Assembly: GCF_024868665.1 (NCBI RefSeq)
Contig: NC_079910.1
Span: 8,094,976-8,158,975, forward strand
Reading direction: 5' to 3'
DNA: 64,000 nt
DNA from: Triplophysa rosa
Lineage: Eukaryota > Chordata > Actinopteri > Cypriniformes > Nemacheilidae
Part shown: piece after piece, positions 17,905 to 36,492 of the stretch
Position numbering within the stretch: the first letter of the stretch is position 1
Layout: the number at the start of each line of letters is the position of its first letter
Position numbers and translations under genes: made by a program
The notes under the pieces: generated by a model
Told to the model about the DNA's origin: nothing
The model's input: the letters and a program-made list of their open reading frames with translations, nothing else
Database searches by the model: none

Positions 17905-17910
17905 AATAAA
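17905..17910 (+). terminator. Canonical polyadenylation signal, troap
   Basis: AATAAA lies 125 nt after the troap stop codon, followed by a GT-rich stretch. It would give a short 3' UTR. Further AATAAA words lie near 17979 and 18279. Confidence 0.6.
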
Positions 17911-18640
17911 CAGCAATTGGCTACTGATTCACATGGATGCTTTTATTGCACCACACAAGTACTACAATCATGTCTTGGAATAAATATTATTTTCAATGAG
18001 ATTCACTGTATTGTGTTCAAATAATGCAAGACTTTGTAAATATCTTCAGAACAATGGAACTTTTCATAAACGTTCAACATGGAAATTATGTTCTTATGAC
18101 TTGCCCCTTAATGTACTGTATATGCAAAGCTGGCTATATGTTTGGTTTCTCATTCTAAATTTGTTAGAATAATTCAAAATGTTAACTGGAAATATTTTCT
18201 CAATCAATTGCACAATACTTTTTGTCTTGGGTTACTATTCTTATGACATTATGATTACAAGAGGGTACTGTATATATTAATAAATCATTATCACCTCAAG
18301 AATAGTTTGTATACTGTAATATAAAATGTGTGACTTCGTTTTATAAATTCCTATATCTTCATAATCCACACATACTATAAGTATGCCCCCATTGGATGCT
18401 AAACATCCCGAATGTCATGTTTATGAATTATGGGACTTCAAGGCAGTGTTTTTGAAACATTTAGGTATTTTTCCCTTTAGTGACACACCTAATTTAGGTA
18501 ATGGAAAACAACGCTTGAGTTTTGTATATGTAAACCAGACTGTGGGTGTGACTATGGAACACTATTCTAATACGTTAATCACTAAAATCGAATAATTTCC
18601 AGTTGCAGAACCTTTCCAGCACGGCCAAGACAGCCACAGG
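17911..18640. other. troap-pfkm intergenic spacer, nothing recognised
   Basis: AT-rich sequence with possible alternative troap 3' ends and no supported gene, RNA or repeat. Confidence 0.5.
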
Positions 18641-18760
18641 TTCCAGCCGGAAGTTTGGGCGGGGCCGCAGATCCACAATATGAGTAGGGGCGTGGTTATG
18701 CCTGCGGGCATGAAATCGCTGTGGCGCATGGCTCTGGGCTTGGCAGACATCCAGTAAAGG
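18640..18760 (+). promoter_or_regulatory. Probable pfkm promoter and 5' UTR exon
   Basis: A GC-rich island in an AT-rich spacer contains an ETS-type CCGGAAGT (18647-18654), an SP1 box GGGCGGGGCC (18657-18666) and a KLF-type GGGGCGTGG (18687-18695). A donor-like AAAG|GTAGAC sits near 18758, and a pyrimidine-rich acceptor (CTGTCTGTCCAG) precedes the coding exon at about 19532. A non-coding first exon here is therefore plausible. Confidence 0.5.
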
Positions 18761-18883
18761 TAGACATCAGAAATGTTTCATTGCGGTGTTCCGGGATCAG
18801 GGCTGATAAAACTCGCAAAGAATCGAATTTACAGGAGTAAAGACGAGATGAGAAGCTACAGGGGTACACTACAGAATCGCAAC

Positions 18884-19034
18884 ACTTTATCAGAGTGAAA
18901 GTTGTTTTCAATCTCGAGTGCCATCTAGTGACTAATAGTGGGAACAATACGCAGCACTGACGCACTGTATGTGAGATTCAACTTATTTCCATAAACGTTT
19001 GCCAAATGACTTTATCATGTGAAAGTTGTTTTCA
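18884..19034. repeat. Pair of about 26-bp direct repeats 125 bp apart
   Basis: Near-identical words ACTTTATCA followed by GTGAAAGTTGTTTTCA occur at 18884-18910 and 19009-19034, differing only in the 1-2 bases between the two blocks. Flanks on either side are unrelated. Located upstream of pfkm. Function unknown. Confidence 0.75.
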
Positions 19035-19271
19035 GACCTACAGATAAATTAACTGTTAAACATTGACAACTAAGTAAAAACAATTAACATTAAGATTGCT
19101 GTTACCTTCAAAACAAAATCTTTATATTTTCATGTGAAAACAGATGTGACTGTGACAACTGCCTCTGCTCTTTTGTAAAACATTACTGCATCAAACATAT
19201 TTTTCCCCTCCAGTCTAGTGTACCCATCATTTATCAGATCAATAACACTTGATATGAATTGTTTTAATTTT

Positions 19272-19383
19272 AATATGTGGATACACTGAACGATAGACCT
19301 AAGGACACATAAGATGGCAATCATTTGACTTCTTGAGCACTTAACCTTTGCTGTAAAGTGTATTTTATATTTAGATGAGTCAG
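19272..19383. repeat. Copy 1 of a 110-bp segment flanking pfkm exon 1
   Basis: Starts AATATGTGGATA and ends ATATTTAGATGAGTCAG, with shared interior blocks (AAGATG-CAAT-ATTTGA; AACCTTT). A diverged copy in the same orientation lies at 20208-20316, on the other side of the first coding exon. The shared end contains an AP-1/MAF-like TGAGTCA. Confidence 0.6.
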
Positions 19384-19543
19384 GGGGTGTGTGACACTGC
19401 AGTGTCTGTGTTTGAGAAATGTAATCCATGGGGGTGGGCATAAAGTGAAAAACGTCCCTAGTAAACCCTTCCCATTGCTCCTTGTTTTCATTTTCCTCCT
19501 TTTCCTTCACCCTGTGCCACCTGTCTGTCCAGAATACCTGACC

Positions 19544-26474
<6,931 letters not shown>

Positions 26475-26756
26475 AAGTAATGATGAGCAAGAATAATGGA
26501 CATGTTTTGACTACACCGCGAATCATTTTGCAAACATGGAATTATTGGTGACTTTGAATGTTTGAAATCTTTTTCGTCTTATTATCTACTTCTAATTATT
26601 TATTCACCTATCTCTCTTATTCTTTTCTGTAGTTTGTATGAAGAGCATCTGTGGTGACAGGGTAATATTGTACTGTCAATATCTGAATTAAAATAGTCTT
26701 ACTATGAAGTATCTTTGTCTGTTTATATAGGCCTACAAGTACAAGACCATATTGCT

Positions 26757-26995
26757 TAAATGGATAGTTTACCCAAAAATAGTCATCATTTACTTGCACT
26801 CATGCCATTTAAAACCTTTATGACTGTGGAATGACTTTTTGTGTAACACAAAAGAAGATATTTTGAGAAATGTCTCTGATTTTGTGATCATACAATAGAA
26901 GTCAATGGGGGCCAGTGTTGTTTAGTTGGCAGCATTCTTCAAAATATCTTCTGTGTTCTACAGACTTGCATAGGAAATGAAGTACAAAGATGATT
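26757..26995. repeat. MITE fragment after pfkm
   Basis: Starts AAATGGATAGTTTACCC, continues through GACTTTTTGTGTAACAC and AAGAAGATATTTTGAGAAATG, and decays in the right arm. Within or just past the pfkm 3' UTR. Confidence 0.8.
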
Positions 26996-27113
26996 ACATA
27001 CAGATTGTGTATTGACGTAAATTACTGACAAAAACCTTCCATGAATCTCCATTCAAAGGACATTGTTCACCACCAGATGTCAGTCATGAATGATTCATCC
27101 TCGACTTGCTGTG

Positions 27114-27119
27114 AATAAA
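27114..27119 (+). terminator. Canonical polyadenylation signal, pfkm
   Basis: AATAAA 640 nt after the pfkm stop. Further AATAAA words at about 27303 and 27318 are alternatives. The larp4 promoter begins within about 100-300 nt, so the two genes are tightly packed. Confidence 0.55.
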
Positions 27120-27414
27120 TCTATCCGTATATTTATCTTAGTCAATTTACAGTTGAGCTAACCCTCCAGTTTGTCTTGGTATACATGCACTGTTTAACTG
27201 GGATGCTTTTATAAACTTACAAACAATCCTTGGCTGTTACATTTATTCTGCAGTTTTGAGGCTTTTTGCATTTAGAAAGACCGTCTTAGTAACTGTGAAA
27301 TAAAACAAGAAACATCAATAAAGACAAAAAAAGAAATAAATACATTTACAATGCATGACGAAAACATTTCTTGGAAAAACCTTTATTTTGACATGCAGTT
27401 ACGCGTCAGCCATT

Positions 27415-27941
27415 GCAGTAGCCGGAAGTTGAGCGGATCAACTTCAGAGGGTATCAAGAGGTCGCTGAGGAGTGTGGGACGGTGGCGGTCTGTGTTAATG
27501 TCTGCCTAATCATTGTAAGGTGCGTGTCCCCTGTGTCCGTCGCCCGTTTAGGAATGCACCTTCTGACATATCTGCTCGTGTAAAACGCGAGGAAGATAAC
27601 GTTACTTCAGTAGCGAAATCGCTATTTTCAGCGCTTGCGCTGTTATTTTCGTCCGTCGGTTCACAAACGTTGGAGCTTGCGCCGTAATTGTCGATGCATT
27701 GGTAGCTAGCCAGCTTGCTAGCAGGAGAACTAGCCCATTCGGTGGCTAGCCAGCCATCTCGAACTCTGAGCTGACGCTACCTTACGTCTAGTAGGTTAAC
27801 AGGTTTTTCAACCGGACCGTTTAGACACTTAAGGCTACTGTGCATATCCTGGTGTATTAGCGAACTACTCGATCAGCTAAAAGGGTGACTCGTGGGGGGC
27901 AGGGAGAGAACGACGGAGGCGCAGTGAGCCAGGAGCGGCCG
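27415..27941 (+). promoter_or_regulatory. larp4 promoter and 5' UTR
   Basis: A CpG-rich segment with an ETS site CCGGAAGT at 27422-27429 and a GC-rich leader up to the larp4 ATG. A cluster of GCTAGC/CTAGC words lies at 27705-27760. A possible donor (TTGTAAG|GTGCG) near 27520 suggests that part of the leader could be spliced. The start site is not determined. Confidence 0.5.
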
Positions 27942-30900
27942 ATGAGTTCAGACCAGGGCGGAGAGCCGCAGCTGCAGGAGGAGGCTGAGCCGGGACCCAA
28001 AACCCGTGGGGAGGACGAGATCACACCCGGGACCGGGGGAGACTCAGGCGTCATGGTAAGTCCAGGCCTCTTGGTTCGTTAGCGCCCTCACGCCCCCCTC
28101 CCCAACAGGATGATCAGTCTTTGGCCGTTGCCCTTCTTAAAAATAGGGTCATAGTATGATCGCTCGCTATATAAGGCCATCAGTCGGTTTACACAGCGGA
28201 GCTGCAAGCTTTGACATCACCTAAATTACAAACTGGCCGGGGCGTTGAAGACTCTTTCTGTCGGCAATTGACAGGACGATTCATTAATCTCTTAGCTGGC
28301 CTACATACGAAAGCCATCTCGAATCTGCGGCTCAACTTTGTTAGGGGCATCATGTTTGTGGTTTTAAGATAGCTGCTCTCTCCCCTTCTCCCTCTATCAC
28401 GTACAGACGTGCTGTTTGCTGATTAGGCTGTCAAGCACGACAGGAGTTTAGCCGGCTAAGTTATTAGCCCATATGCTAGCAAAATACACGGATAAGAGCA
28501 GTTTGTTCAACCTTTACAAACGAATGACCTAATTGGTTTAGGGAAACTGATTTAAGTCTACTCCATTCAATAGCAACCCTGGTGTGATTCATAAGCATTC
28601 CACAAAAATGTATTCAGCGGCCTCGTTTCATAAGCTTATTCACGCAGTCATGTGACACACATGAGCTGTGATCTCAACGAGTTAAAACCAACCAGCTTGA
28701 TTTGAGTTGTATTAAAACAATCAAAATGGTTTCAGTCTGTGTTGGTTATAAGCCGACGTCCTTTTAAATGCATTAATGAAACCTTTCCTGCTCTTCTGGG
28801 TTGGGAGTACCCGCGGCAACTTTGTTTTTCGGAGAACGTGTCGGTTTTCGGCCCAAATAATCAATTTCTGATTGACATCGTCCAGAAATACTTGACATGT
28901 GCTTTTGGGCGGGTATCATAAAGGGTCTTCTAGTGTTTGTGTTCGAGTCACCCCAAGCCCAACAGCTGTTTTTGAAAGCGTTTGTATGAAGAATGTGTGT
29001 TTTGTGGCAGGTGGTTGTTCCCAATGGCGCCCCCGTGGGCATGTGAAGTGATCGGGTGTTGTTTAGCAAAAACGTTGTCGTAATTGCACATATGTAAACA
29101 GAGAGCTGTTGTTTTGAGGGTCCGTTTAAATCTGTTTCAGAATGCATTTAATACAGTAAAACAATAACATTTTGTGTTCGTAACCAAGAAGGTTTTAGTG
29201 GTCTGGAAAATTATACAAAACCATTGTAAATACGTTATTTGCTATTGCAAGAAAATGAGATTTATTTCTGTGTCTGGCCATCGATGTGCGATGTACCTGC
29301 GGAGACACCACGCGATGCGAACTTGACTGACGTGCCTCGCGGGTGACGCAAAACATCGCTTTGGCGGTTCATGTGCGGAAGACACGAGCCCATGTGCTTC
29401 TGCTAGCCTAGCTTTGCTTTTGTGTGTTTTGAATGAAGTTTTTTACTAACGCTGGACTAAAGCGAAAGCTACAGTTTGGTCCAGTCTAGCCTGGAGCGGC
29501 GTGACAGAGATATCGAGATATACCGCTTTAACAACTTTGCATCACGTAAGTTTAAATAGGCGGAAAGGAAATGTTGTTATTTCTTGAGGTGAGTGGGGAA
29601 CTGTCGTATCCCGTGTTCTTTTTTTTTTTTTTTTAGAAATAGTCCACGGCGCAAAACCTGTTGTTTTATTTATGAATGGAGTGCATCTGTGGACAAGGTA
29701 TCATTATTTGTGTCGTGGTTTGTTAATGGTACTTTAAAAATCATTATTGATTGAAGTGCGGTGAGGTTAAACAATCCTCACTAGGTAGTACCTCTTTAGA
29801 TTTTAGGTTGTTTTTGAGGTGAGGTGACGTGATGTCAAGGAAACACCTGTTAAGTGGTCTTGTCGGTAAAATCGCTGTCACTCACGACAAGTAAACAAAC
29901 CCTGAGGTCATGGCAACAACAGGACTTTTGGCTCTTCAATGAGGGATGTCAAGATCCCTAATGTATGTTTTAACACAGGCCTACATTATTAAACGTCTTC
30001 TGTCGATTACCTGTTAGTGATTTTTTTGTGCAGGTCACTGCTAAAGGAGCTGGTCTAAACCCTAATGCCAAGGTGTGGCAGGAGATCCCTGCAACACAAA
30101 CTGAGGCTCCTGTGGATGACACTGAGGCAACCCCCTGGTCCCAGAACAATATGGCCGAAGGTGATAGAAATGTCCACCTCTTTTTTACTTTGTTTGTTCA
30201 TATTTGACCCAACCATGTGTTGAAACAACCCAGCATTTTCTAGTGTAAGGATGTTTTTAGGACTATGGTAATTTTGTACAAAATAAAATCACAATCCTGA
30301 TCTTTATCTCTATAACAAAAATCTAAAATTTGCCATATAGAGATTCATTTTCTGTGAATTTTTAAAATATTGAGACTGAAGTATACACTGATTTTATTAT
30401 TTACTTTAAATATGTTACATGAAAAAGTAGTGTTTATAAAGGTCTTTAAATTGTAGCCTAACTTGAACGACCCGCAGATTGTTACATAGCTTAACTTGTT
30501 TAATTATCATAATAGAGGAGAGTATGTTCTTCTATTTATTTTGCTGTTTATCTAATTGATTTATTTTAATGTTCACTTAAATACTTCTGAAGGTAAACAA
30601 TACATGCCTGGTTTTACCACCTCAGAGGACAACAGCACTTCTAGCACTGTAGTGGGTTTGGTGAACGGTATGGACCCACCTGACCAAAGCTTCCCGGTTT
30701 GTGAGCAGACTACAGCAACCAGTGGTATGTATACAAAAATATCACTTGCGTTCCTATTATGATAGTATACATTCAGAGGCTATGTATAAGAAATTATACA
30801 CTTGTACTGTCCAGGGGTTTAAGTTAACAAGCATGTATTGGGATTGTCTTGTAACTCACTTACCATGTAATGTTATTGCATTGTTTGTACATAGTTGAGT

Positions 30901-33900
30901 CCAAACTCCCCGAGGAACAGCCTCTCTCTGAGGAGTCTTTGCGCGAGTCTCTCAAAAAAGAACTGGAGTTTTGTTTCTCCAGGTAAGTGCAGTCTTGTAA
31001 TGCAGTTTAAGCGTTCATTTTAATGTAAGTAAACGGCACTTTACAGCCACTCTCAATCCATTAACTGCTTTTCTGGTGCTTCTTACATTCCGAAGGGAGA
31101 ACTTATCTAAGGATCTTTATCTAATATCTCAAATGGACAGCGACCAGTTTGTCCCCATTTGGACTATTGCCAGCATGGAAGGAATCAAAGTCCTCACAAC
31201 TGACATGGACCTCATCTTGGATGTACTGCGATGTAAGCGTGTCATTTATGATTTTGTTCTTGTATTCTTTGTCATGGAGGCATTTCTTTGTCACTGTTTG
31301 ATTTTGAACCCTTTCTACAGCGTCTCCTATGGTCCAAGTTGACGAGAAGGGCGAAAAAGTGCGGCCAAATCACAAGCGTTGCATCATCATCCTGCGAGAA
31401 GTCCCGGAAACAACACCTGTTGAGGTAACAGATATTGTCAAGATGTCTCCCCTACTATTACCTTAGAGGGCGCTTTTTATATACTGTACATATTCGACTG
31501 GGCTCAATTGATTAAATATTATTTATTTTAAAAAGTATTGTTCAGACCTCCGCCCCCCCAAAGCCGTTAACCTAGGGGAAACACTGCATTCTACGCTCAC
31601 AGTATTGTTGGAATCTTTTACATGCATGTTTTTTTTTTGTACCAGGAAGTGGAAGCCTTGTTTAAGAATGACAACTGTCCTAAAGTAATAAGTGTGGAAT
31701 TTGCACATAACAACAACTGGTACATTACATTCCAATCAGACACGGATGCTCAGCAGGTAGGAACATTTGTTTTACATCACTTTATTGGCGGATAAAAGAA
31801 ATGCCTTGGAATTCAATCTGATGGTGTGTTTTTTTTCTCCTTACAGGCATACAGATATTTACGGGAAGAAGTAAAGATATTTCAGGGAAAACCAATCATG
31901 GTGTGTTCTTGAGTTTTATGACATTGTTTAGCATTAAAGGTGCACTCAGTGTTTAAGGACTGCAAGATAAAAGTAACTCAGAAAAAGTAGTATTTAGATG
32001 TTTATGAGATCCCAACATTAGCCCAGGAAGTTTGCATATGATTTTGTGAGTTTTTAGGAAACTAACTTGACCGAGTGCACCTTAAAGTACTTTTTCTATT
32101 TGTGCATCAGACGTTTTGTTGCCACATTATTTACGTTTTGGTTTTCTTTATCTTCAGGCCAGAATAAAAGCCATCAACACATTCTTTGCTAAGAATGGTT
32201 ACCGCAGCCTGGACTGCAGTGTGTACCCTCAGCAATCTCCCACACAGTCCCAATACAGCTCTCCTCTCTTTATGCAACCTGTTTACAGCCCCCAGCAGCA
32301 GTACCCACTGTATGGCATCGTACCTCCTACCTGGACGCCATCTCCTACTCCGTACTTTGAGACTCCTCTGGTGAGTCTCGTTGTAAGGTTAACAAGTGTC
32401 AATAATTGGTATGCAATAAATGGCCTAAAATATTGACATTCATGAGCAAGTGTTCTTATCCAGAGGGAATTGCAAACTATTACAAATGCAGAGAATCTAA
32501 CAGAAGATCAATCGCATAGACCTGACCATATTAGGAGTGGCGCATTGCAGGATTTCAAAATTAGAGTACTTTTGGTATATGTTTGGGATTTTATAAGAGG
32601 TAAACTTAAGATGCTTTGTTTCCACAGGCACCTTTTCCCAACAGTGGCTTCGTCAATGGCTTTAGCTCACCTGGACACTACAAAACTGGCTCAAATTCTC
32701 TCAACCTTAGCCGTCCCTTCAGCAGGAACCGGTAGGTCAAGCTGATAGGTCTTTTTCTGGTGTTTATTTTAGCATACTTTTAACCATATTGCTTTTATCT
32801 TGCCGATGTAAAGGTGATACCCATGTTTCTATGTTGTAGTAAGTTTATAACTTGCATTCAAGTACAAAGTTAAAGTTAGTGTGAGAATCTAGGTCACAGT
32901 AGATCACTTGGAAATTGTTTTTCTTACTGTTCCCACAGTGTACCACTCTATTCAAGAAAGAATGTAATAAATGCCTTCAGGTACATCTTTAAAAACTTAA
33001 AAATCATATCAACTCTATCATCAATCCATTCTTACCGCCCTCCCAGACATGGAAGTTATTAGCTTTGGTGTCTGGCAACTGAAATTGTTGTTGACTAACA
33101 AAAAGGTGTATGGGCCAAGGAAAATAATAAACTAATATGGTGATCAGCGATCAATAATCGAGTATTATATTATGTGGTTGTTGGGGATGTAGTGCCTCTT
33201 ATTTCACTAATGTCCATTTACATTTCATATTTTTATAGTAAACTAACCTTTTTTTGTTTAAGAAACTTCATTACTCTGGGTCATATTTGAAACTTAAATC
33301 ATTGTGCTAACAGATTTAAATGATCTCCTCCATGTTTTATTTCATCCGATGAAACTTTAGTATTTGATTGTTTTGAGGTGTCTTAACAATTGAGAACCGA
33401 AAAGTAACTGAAGAAATGCTTCAGGATATTGGTTCCCATACCATACTTTGACACATGTGATAGGAGGACAATAGGACAGAGCATTGTATTGTTGTAAAAA
33501 AGCAGTGTGAGTGAAGCAAACCGTTGTTGAACTTTCTATAATGGATAATATAATAACTTATCCACTGTGAGTCAACCACAAAAAACACAGAACCCACCAA
33601 TTAAACTTTAATAAATGTATGTTCTTTCCAAAACTGAGATTAATCACAATTAAATAGTTTAACAATGAAAATAAATTCCAGGAAATATGTTATGATACCA
33701 GTGTCAGCTCACTGCCAGGAGAAGGTGAAGTGGTTTTAAAATCCAGAATTTGCCTGTTTCTCTGTTCATTTCTGTTGGTCTATTGCATGCTGCCTGAAAG
33801 ATCTTCTCATATATCCACACAGACCTTGTTAAACAGAAATCTTTGACGGGAGACATTTTTGTAAACACCCTGATCTCACCCATACTACTTTGATTTGTGT

Positions 33901-35693
33901 AGGAACCACGTAAAGCCTCAGACGAGGGCTAATGATGGACTGTCTTCCTCTGTGTCCCCGGTGGCTCTTGTGGACGGACTGTCTGGCCTGCACAGTCCAC
34001 AGCTTTCCAACAGCAGTGGGCCGGTGCTACAATCCACTGAGCTTAACTCCTCTTTCCCACAACTCTCTTCCAACGAGCCAATGGATGACATTACCTTGGG
34101 ACGTGGCAGGTTTGTTTTGTTTTTAAATGAGAAAAAACAGATGTACTAATGACTTTTTTGTGGACTCAGCCTGCTAATGGCTCGCTTGTCATCAAGTCTG
34201 CAAATGAAACTAGGATAGAAAGACGTATTACAACGTTATACACTTCCTGTTGATTCATTTAGATGGCACATTTGTGGAATATCTTCTGAATAATTAAACA
34301 TTCATTTCAGGAGAACAACGTACAGAGGCACTCGAAGGCGGCGAGAGGATGATCGTACAACAGTAATGCATTCATATAGTTTTTCTTCAGTTTACACAAT
34401 GTTGCTTTCTAGTTGTGCCTTTTTAATGTCTTATTTTTTATTTCTTCAGAGACCAGTTCCTCTGTCTCAAGTAAAGGTCCCGCCCCCCAAGTTTGACCTG
34501 GCTGCCTCCAACTTCCCTCCACTGCCAGGCTGCTCTGCCAGCCCGCAGGGGGAGCCTGTATTGGAGAACCGCCTCTCTGATGTTGTAAGAGGCCTGAATA
34601 GGGACAAGGTTAGTTTGGAGCTTATAGATACATGTTGAGAGCTTTTTGCATGAGATTTCGATTAGTTCATTGCTTTTTCCTTATTTCTTTTAGCAACAGG
34701 ATTCAAACAAAGAGTCCACTGTGAGTCCCACAGGCCTAGCCACAGAAGAAACTGTCTCTAGGTCCACCCAGCCTGTGGTCAAGACGACTGCACACATCCC
34801 TGACCCCATGACCTCCAAGTAAGCTTATGTTACATTCTGCAGGTTTACCATATGGTATCATCCAAAATCAACTAGCAGTAAACAGAAATTTTCAGCTCGC
34901 CCCATCAGGGCCTTATTGTTTTATAATTGTGTTTTGGCTTGATCTCTGTTACCTGTACGCCGTAGCTCGAACCACCTGGAAAAGAAACTGGAGAAGACGG
35001 ATCCTCCTGTCAATAAAGAGGTGCCTGTCACTCCTTCTCCTGTCACAACGATGACACCCACCCCCTCCCAAACATCACCTGGCCCGAAGCTTCAGCCCAG
35101 CTCAGCCACTCCTACAGCCACCCAATCTAACACTGCCCCCTCCAGTACCCCAGCACTGGTGAGTTATAGCTCCTCACAGACTGTCAAATATATTTAGACA
35201 AGCCAAGTAAAGATGGTATTTGACCTTCTTTTAGAGCGGTCACGTAGAGTGCAGTGCATGCGCATTAACCCATGAACAATTTTCGACCTTTCCTGTTTTT
35301 CATCAGGAACCTCGCAAGCTCAGTTACGCTGAAGTATGTCAGCGACCACCTAAGGATCCCCCTCCTCCAGCAGTCACTACCAGCCCCAACAATGCAACCG
35401 CACATCCTCTTAGGGAGCTGCGTGTCAACAAGGTGGATGAGCAGCCCTCCAGCCCTGCAACTAAACAGGAACGGCCTCAGGAAACAGGGGGCAACTGCAA
35501 GGCTAAGGAGGGCCGGCCGGCCCGTGACCCCCAGGGCTTTTCTCGCAGCAACGGACCCCCCAGAGCCAACACGGGGGGATTCAAGCTACGAGAGCAGCAG
35601 AGACGCCCTCCATTCGGCCACCGCAGTTCCCCACAGGGAGGTTCCAGACACACTGGAAAAGAGCAGAACATCCCACCCATATCGCCAAAGTAA
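27942..35693 (+). CDS. larp4: La-related protein 4
   Basis: Cytoplasmic RNA-binding protein that binds poly(A), PABPC1 and RACK1 and stabilises mRNAs. Coding exons: 27942-28055, 30034-30160, 30593-30724, 30895-30982, 31096-31232, 31321-31424, 31646-31756, 31847-31900, 32158-32370, 32628-32731, 33903-34109, 34311-34362, 34450-34608, 34694-34818, 34966-35158, 35307-35693. They join to 768 aa (human 724). The variant PAM2 motif (LNPNAKVW, residues 46-53) has Trp in place of the usual Phe, the LARP4 hallmark. The La motif spans about 137-212 ([25 protein letters not shown]) and the RRM about 219-300 ([18 protein letters not shown]). An [18 protein letters not shown] basic patch follows at the exon 11-12 junction, then a Pro/Ser/Thr-rich tail. 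ATG 27942 is the first ATG; the frame upstream has only a GTG. Confidence 0.95.
31934..32095. mobile_element. Short TTAA-bounded palindromic MITE in larp4 intron 8
   Basis: TTAAAGGTGCACTC (31934-31947) and GAGTGCACCTTAA (32083-32095) form an inverted repeat with TTAA at both edges. The interior is 130-140 bp and non-coding. Different from the AGGTCCAGTGT family. Confidence 0.75.
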
Positions 35694-35749
35694 AGACTAT
35701 GAAAAGAAATCCTTAATGTATGAATATTTACACACCTAAAATATATATG

Positions 35750-35751
<2 letters not shown>

Positions 35752-35787
<36 letters not shown>
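35752..35787. repeat. (AT)n microsatellite in larp4 3' UTR
   Basis: About 17 AT dinucleotides in a row, preceded by an interrupted AT stretch, 60 nt after the larp4 stop codon. Likely polymorphic in length. Confidence 0.95.
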
Positions 35788-35790
<3 letters not shown>

Positions 35791-36477
35791 AGATGAAATA
35801 TGATATATAAATCAATTTAAAATGGTATTCACCTCTCCTGCCTGGAGCACTTCCAGAGGAAAAGTCTCATGAAGTGACAATGCACAGACTGGGGTATCCA
35901 GGCAAACGGGCATCAGAAATCGGAAGCAGTACATGCTTGCTGAAAGACGCCATCAAATAGGAAAATAAACATTTTACGCTTCTAACTTGACAATGTCCCT
36001 TCAGAATGTAAATCCACGGTTTTTGTTTTTCTTGAAAGGAGGATCGTCTCTCAGCTCCTTTGGGGGAGGTAAAAAAGTGGGCGGTCTAATGACCCCGTTG
36101 ATGAGATTGATTGGTTGTCTGCAAAGAGCATATGCACTAAGAAATGGAACATGCATAAAATATATGTCATGTACCTATACAAAGATATCACTTTGACATG
36201 CAACGATTCATCCTTTTTTGTTGTTTTGGTTGCTTCGGTTGCAATCGCAGGACGCTGGGGTGGTTTGACGGTGTAAATGAATCCTTGTTTGGAAGAATGT
36301 GGTTTGCCATAGAGTTGATTTAGTTTTGGGAAATAGATCCCAAATAGAATGTGATGCGTGCTTGAGTGGATAGTTTTGCAAGTAGCTTTAAGGGGTGACA
36401 GTGAGGTTTGGCGTTTTGCATTAGTTTGCGTGACATACTGTAGCTCGTGGTAATTCTATATGCTGTCGGAGCACTCT

Positions 36478-36492
36478 AATAAAAAAATAAAG
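36478..36492 (+). terminator. Tandem polyadenylation signals, larp4
   Basis: Two AATAAA hexamers (36478-36483 and 36487-36492) about 790 nt after the larp4 stop. Mammalian LARP4 has a long 3' UTR, so a more distal end is possible. Confidence 0.55.

Noticed and set aside
19130..19510. 126-codon minus-strand frame upstream of pfkm
   Set aside because: Composition is low in complexity, it overlaps the 110-bp repeat copy, and no homologous protein is recognisable.
27885..27941. N-terminal extension of larp4 from a GTG codon
   Set aside because: The frame is open upstream of ATG 27942 but contains no ATG; non-AUG initiation has no support here.
31540..31595. Sequence reading CCTAGGGGAAACACTG, like the end of a hAT element
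   Set aside because: Only one terminus is visible, with no opposite end or 8-bp duplication nearby, so an insertion cannot be supported.
32938..32974. Possible micro-exon after an acceptor-like CCCACAG in larp4
   Set aside because: Exon 32628-32731 joins directly to 33903 in frame with conserved RNRNHVK; no clear donor follows the candidate.
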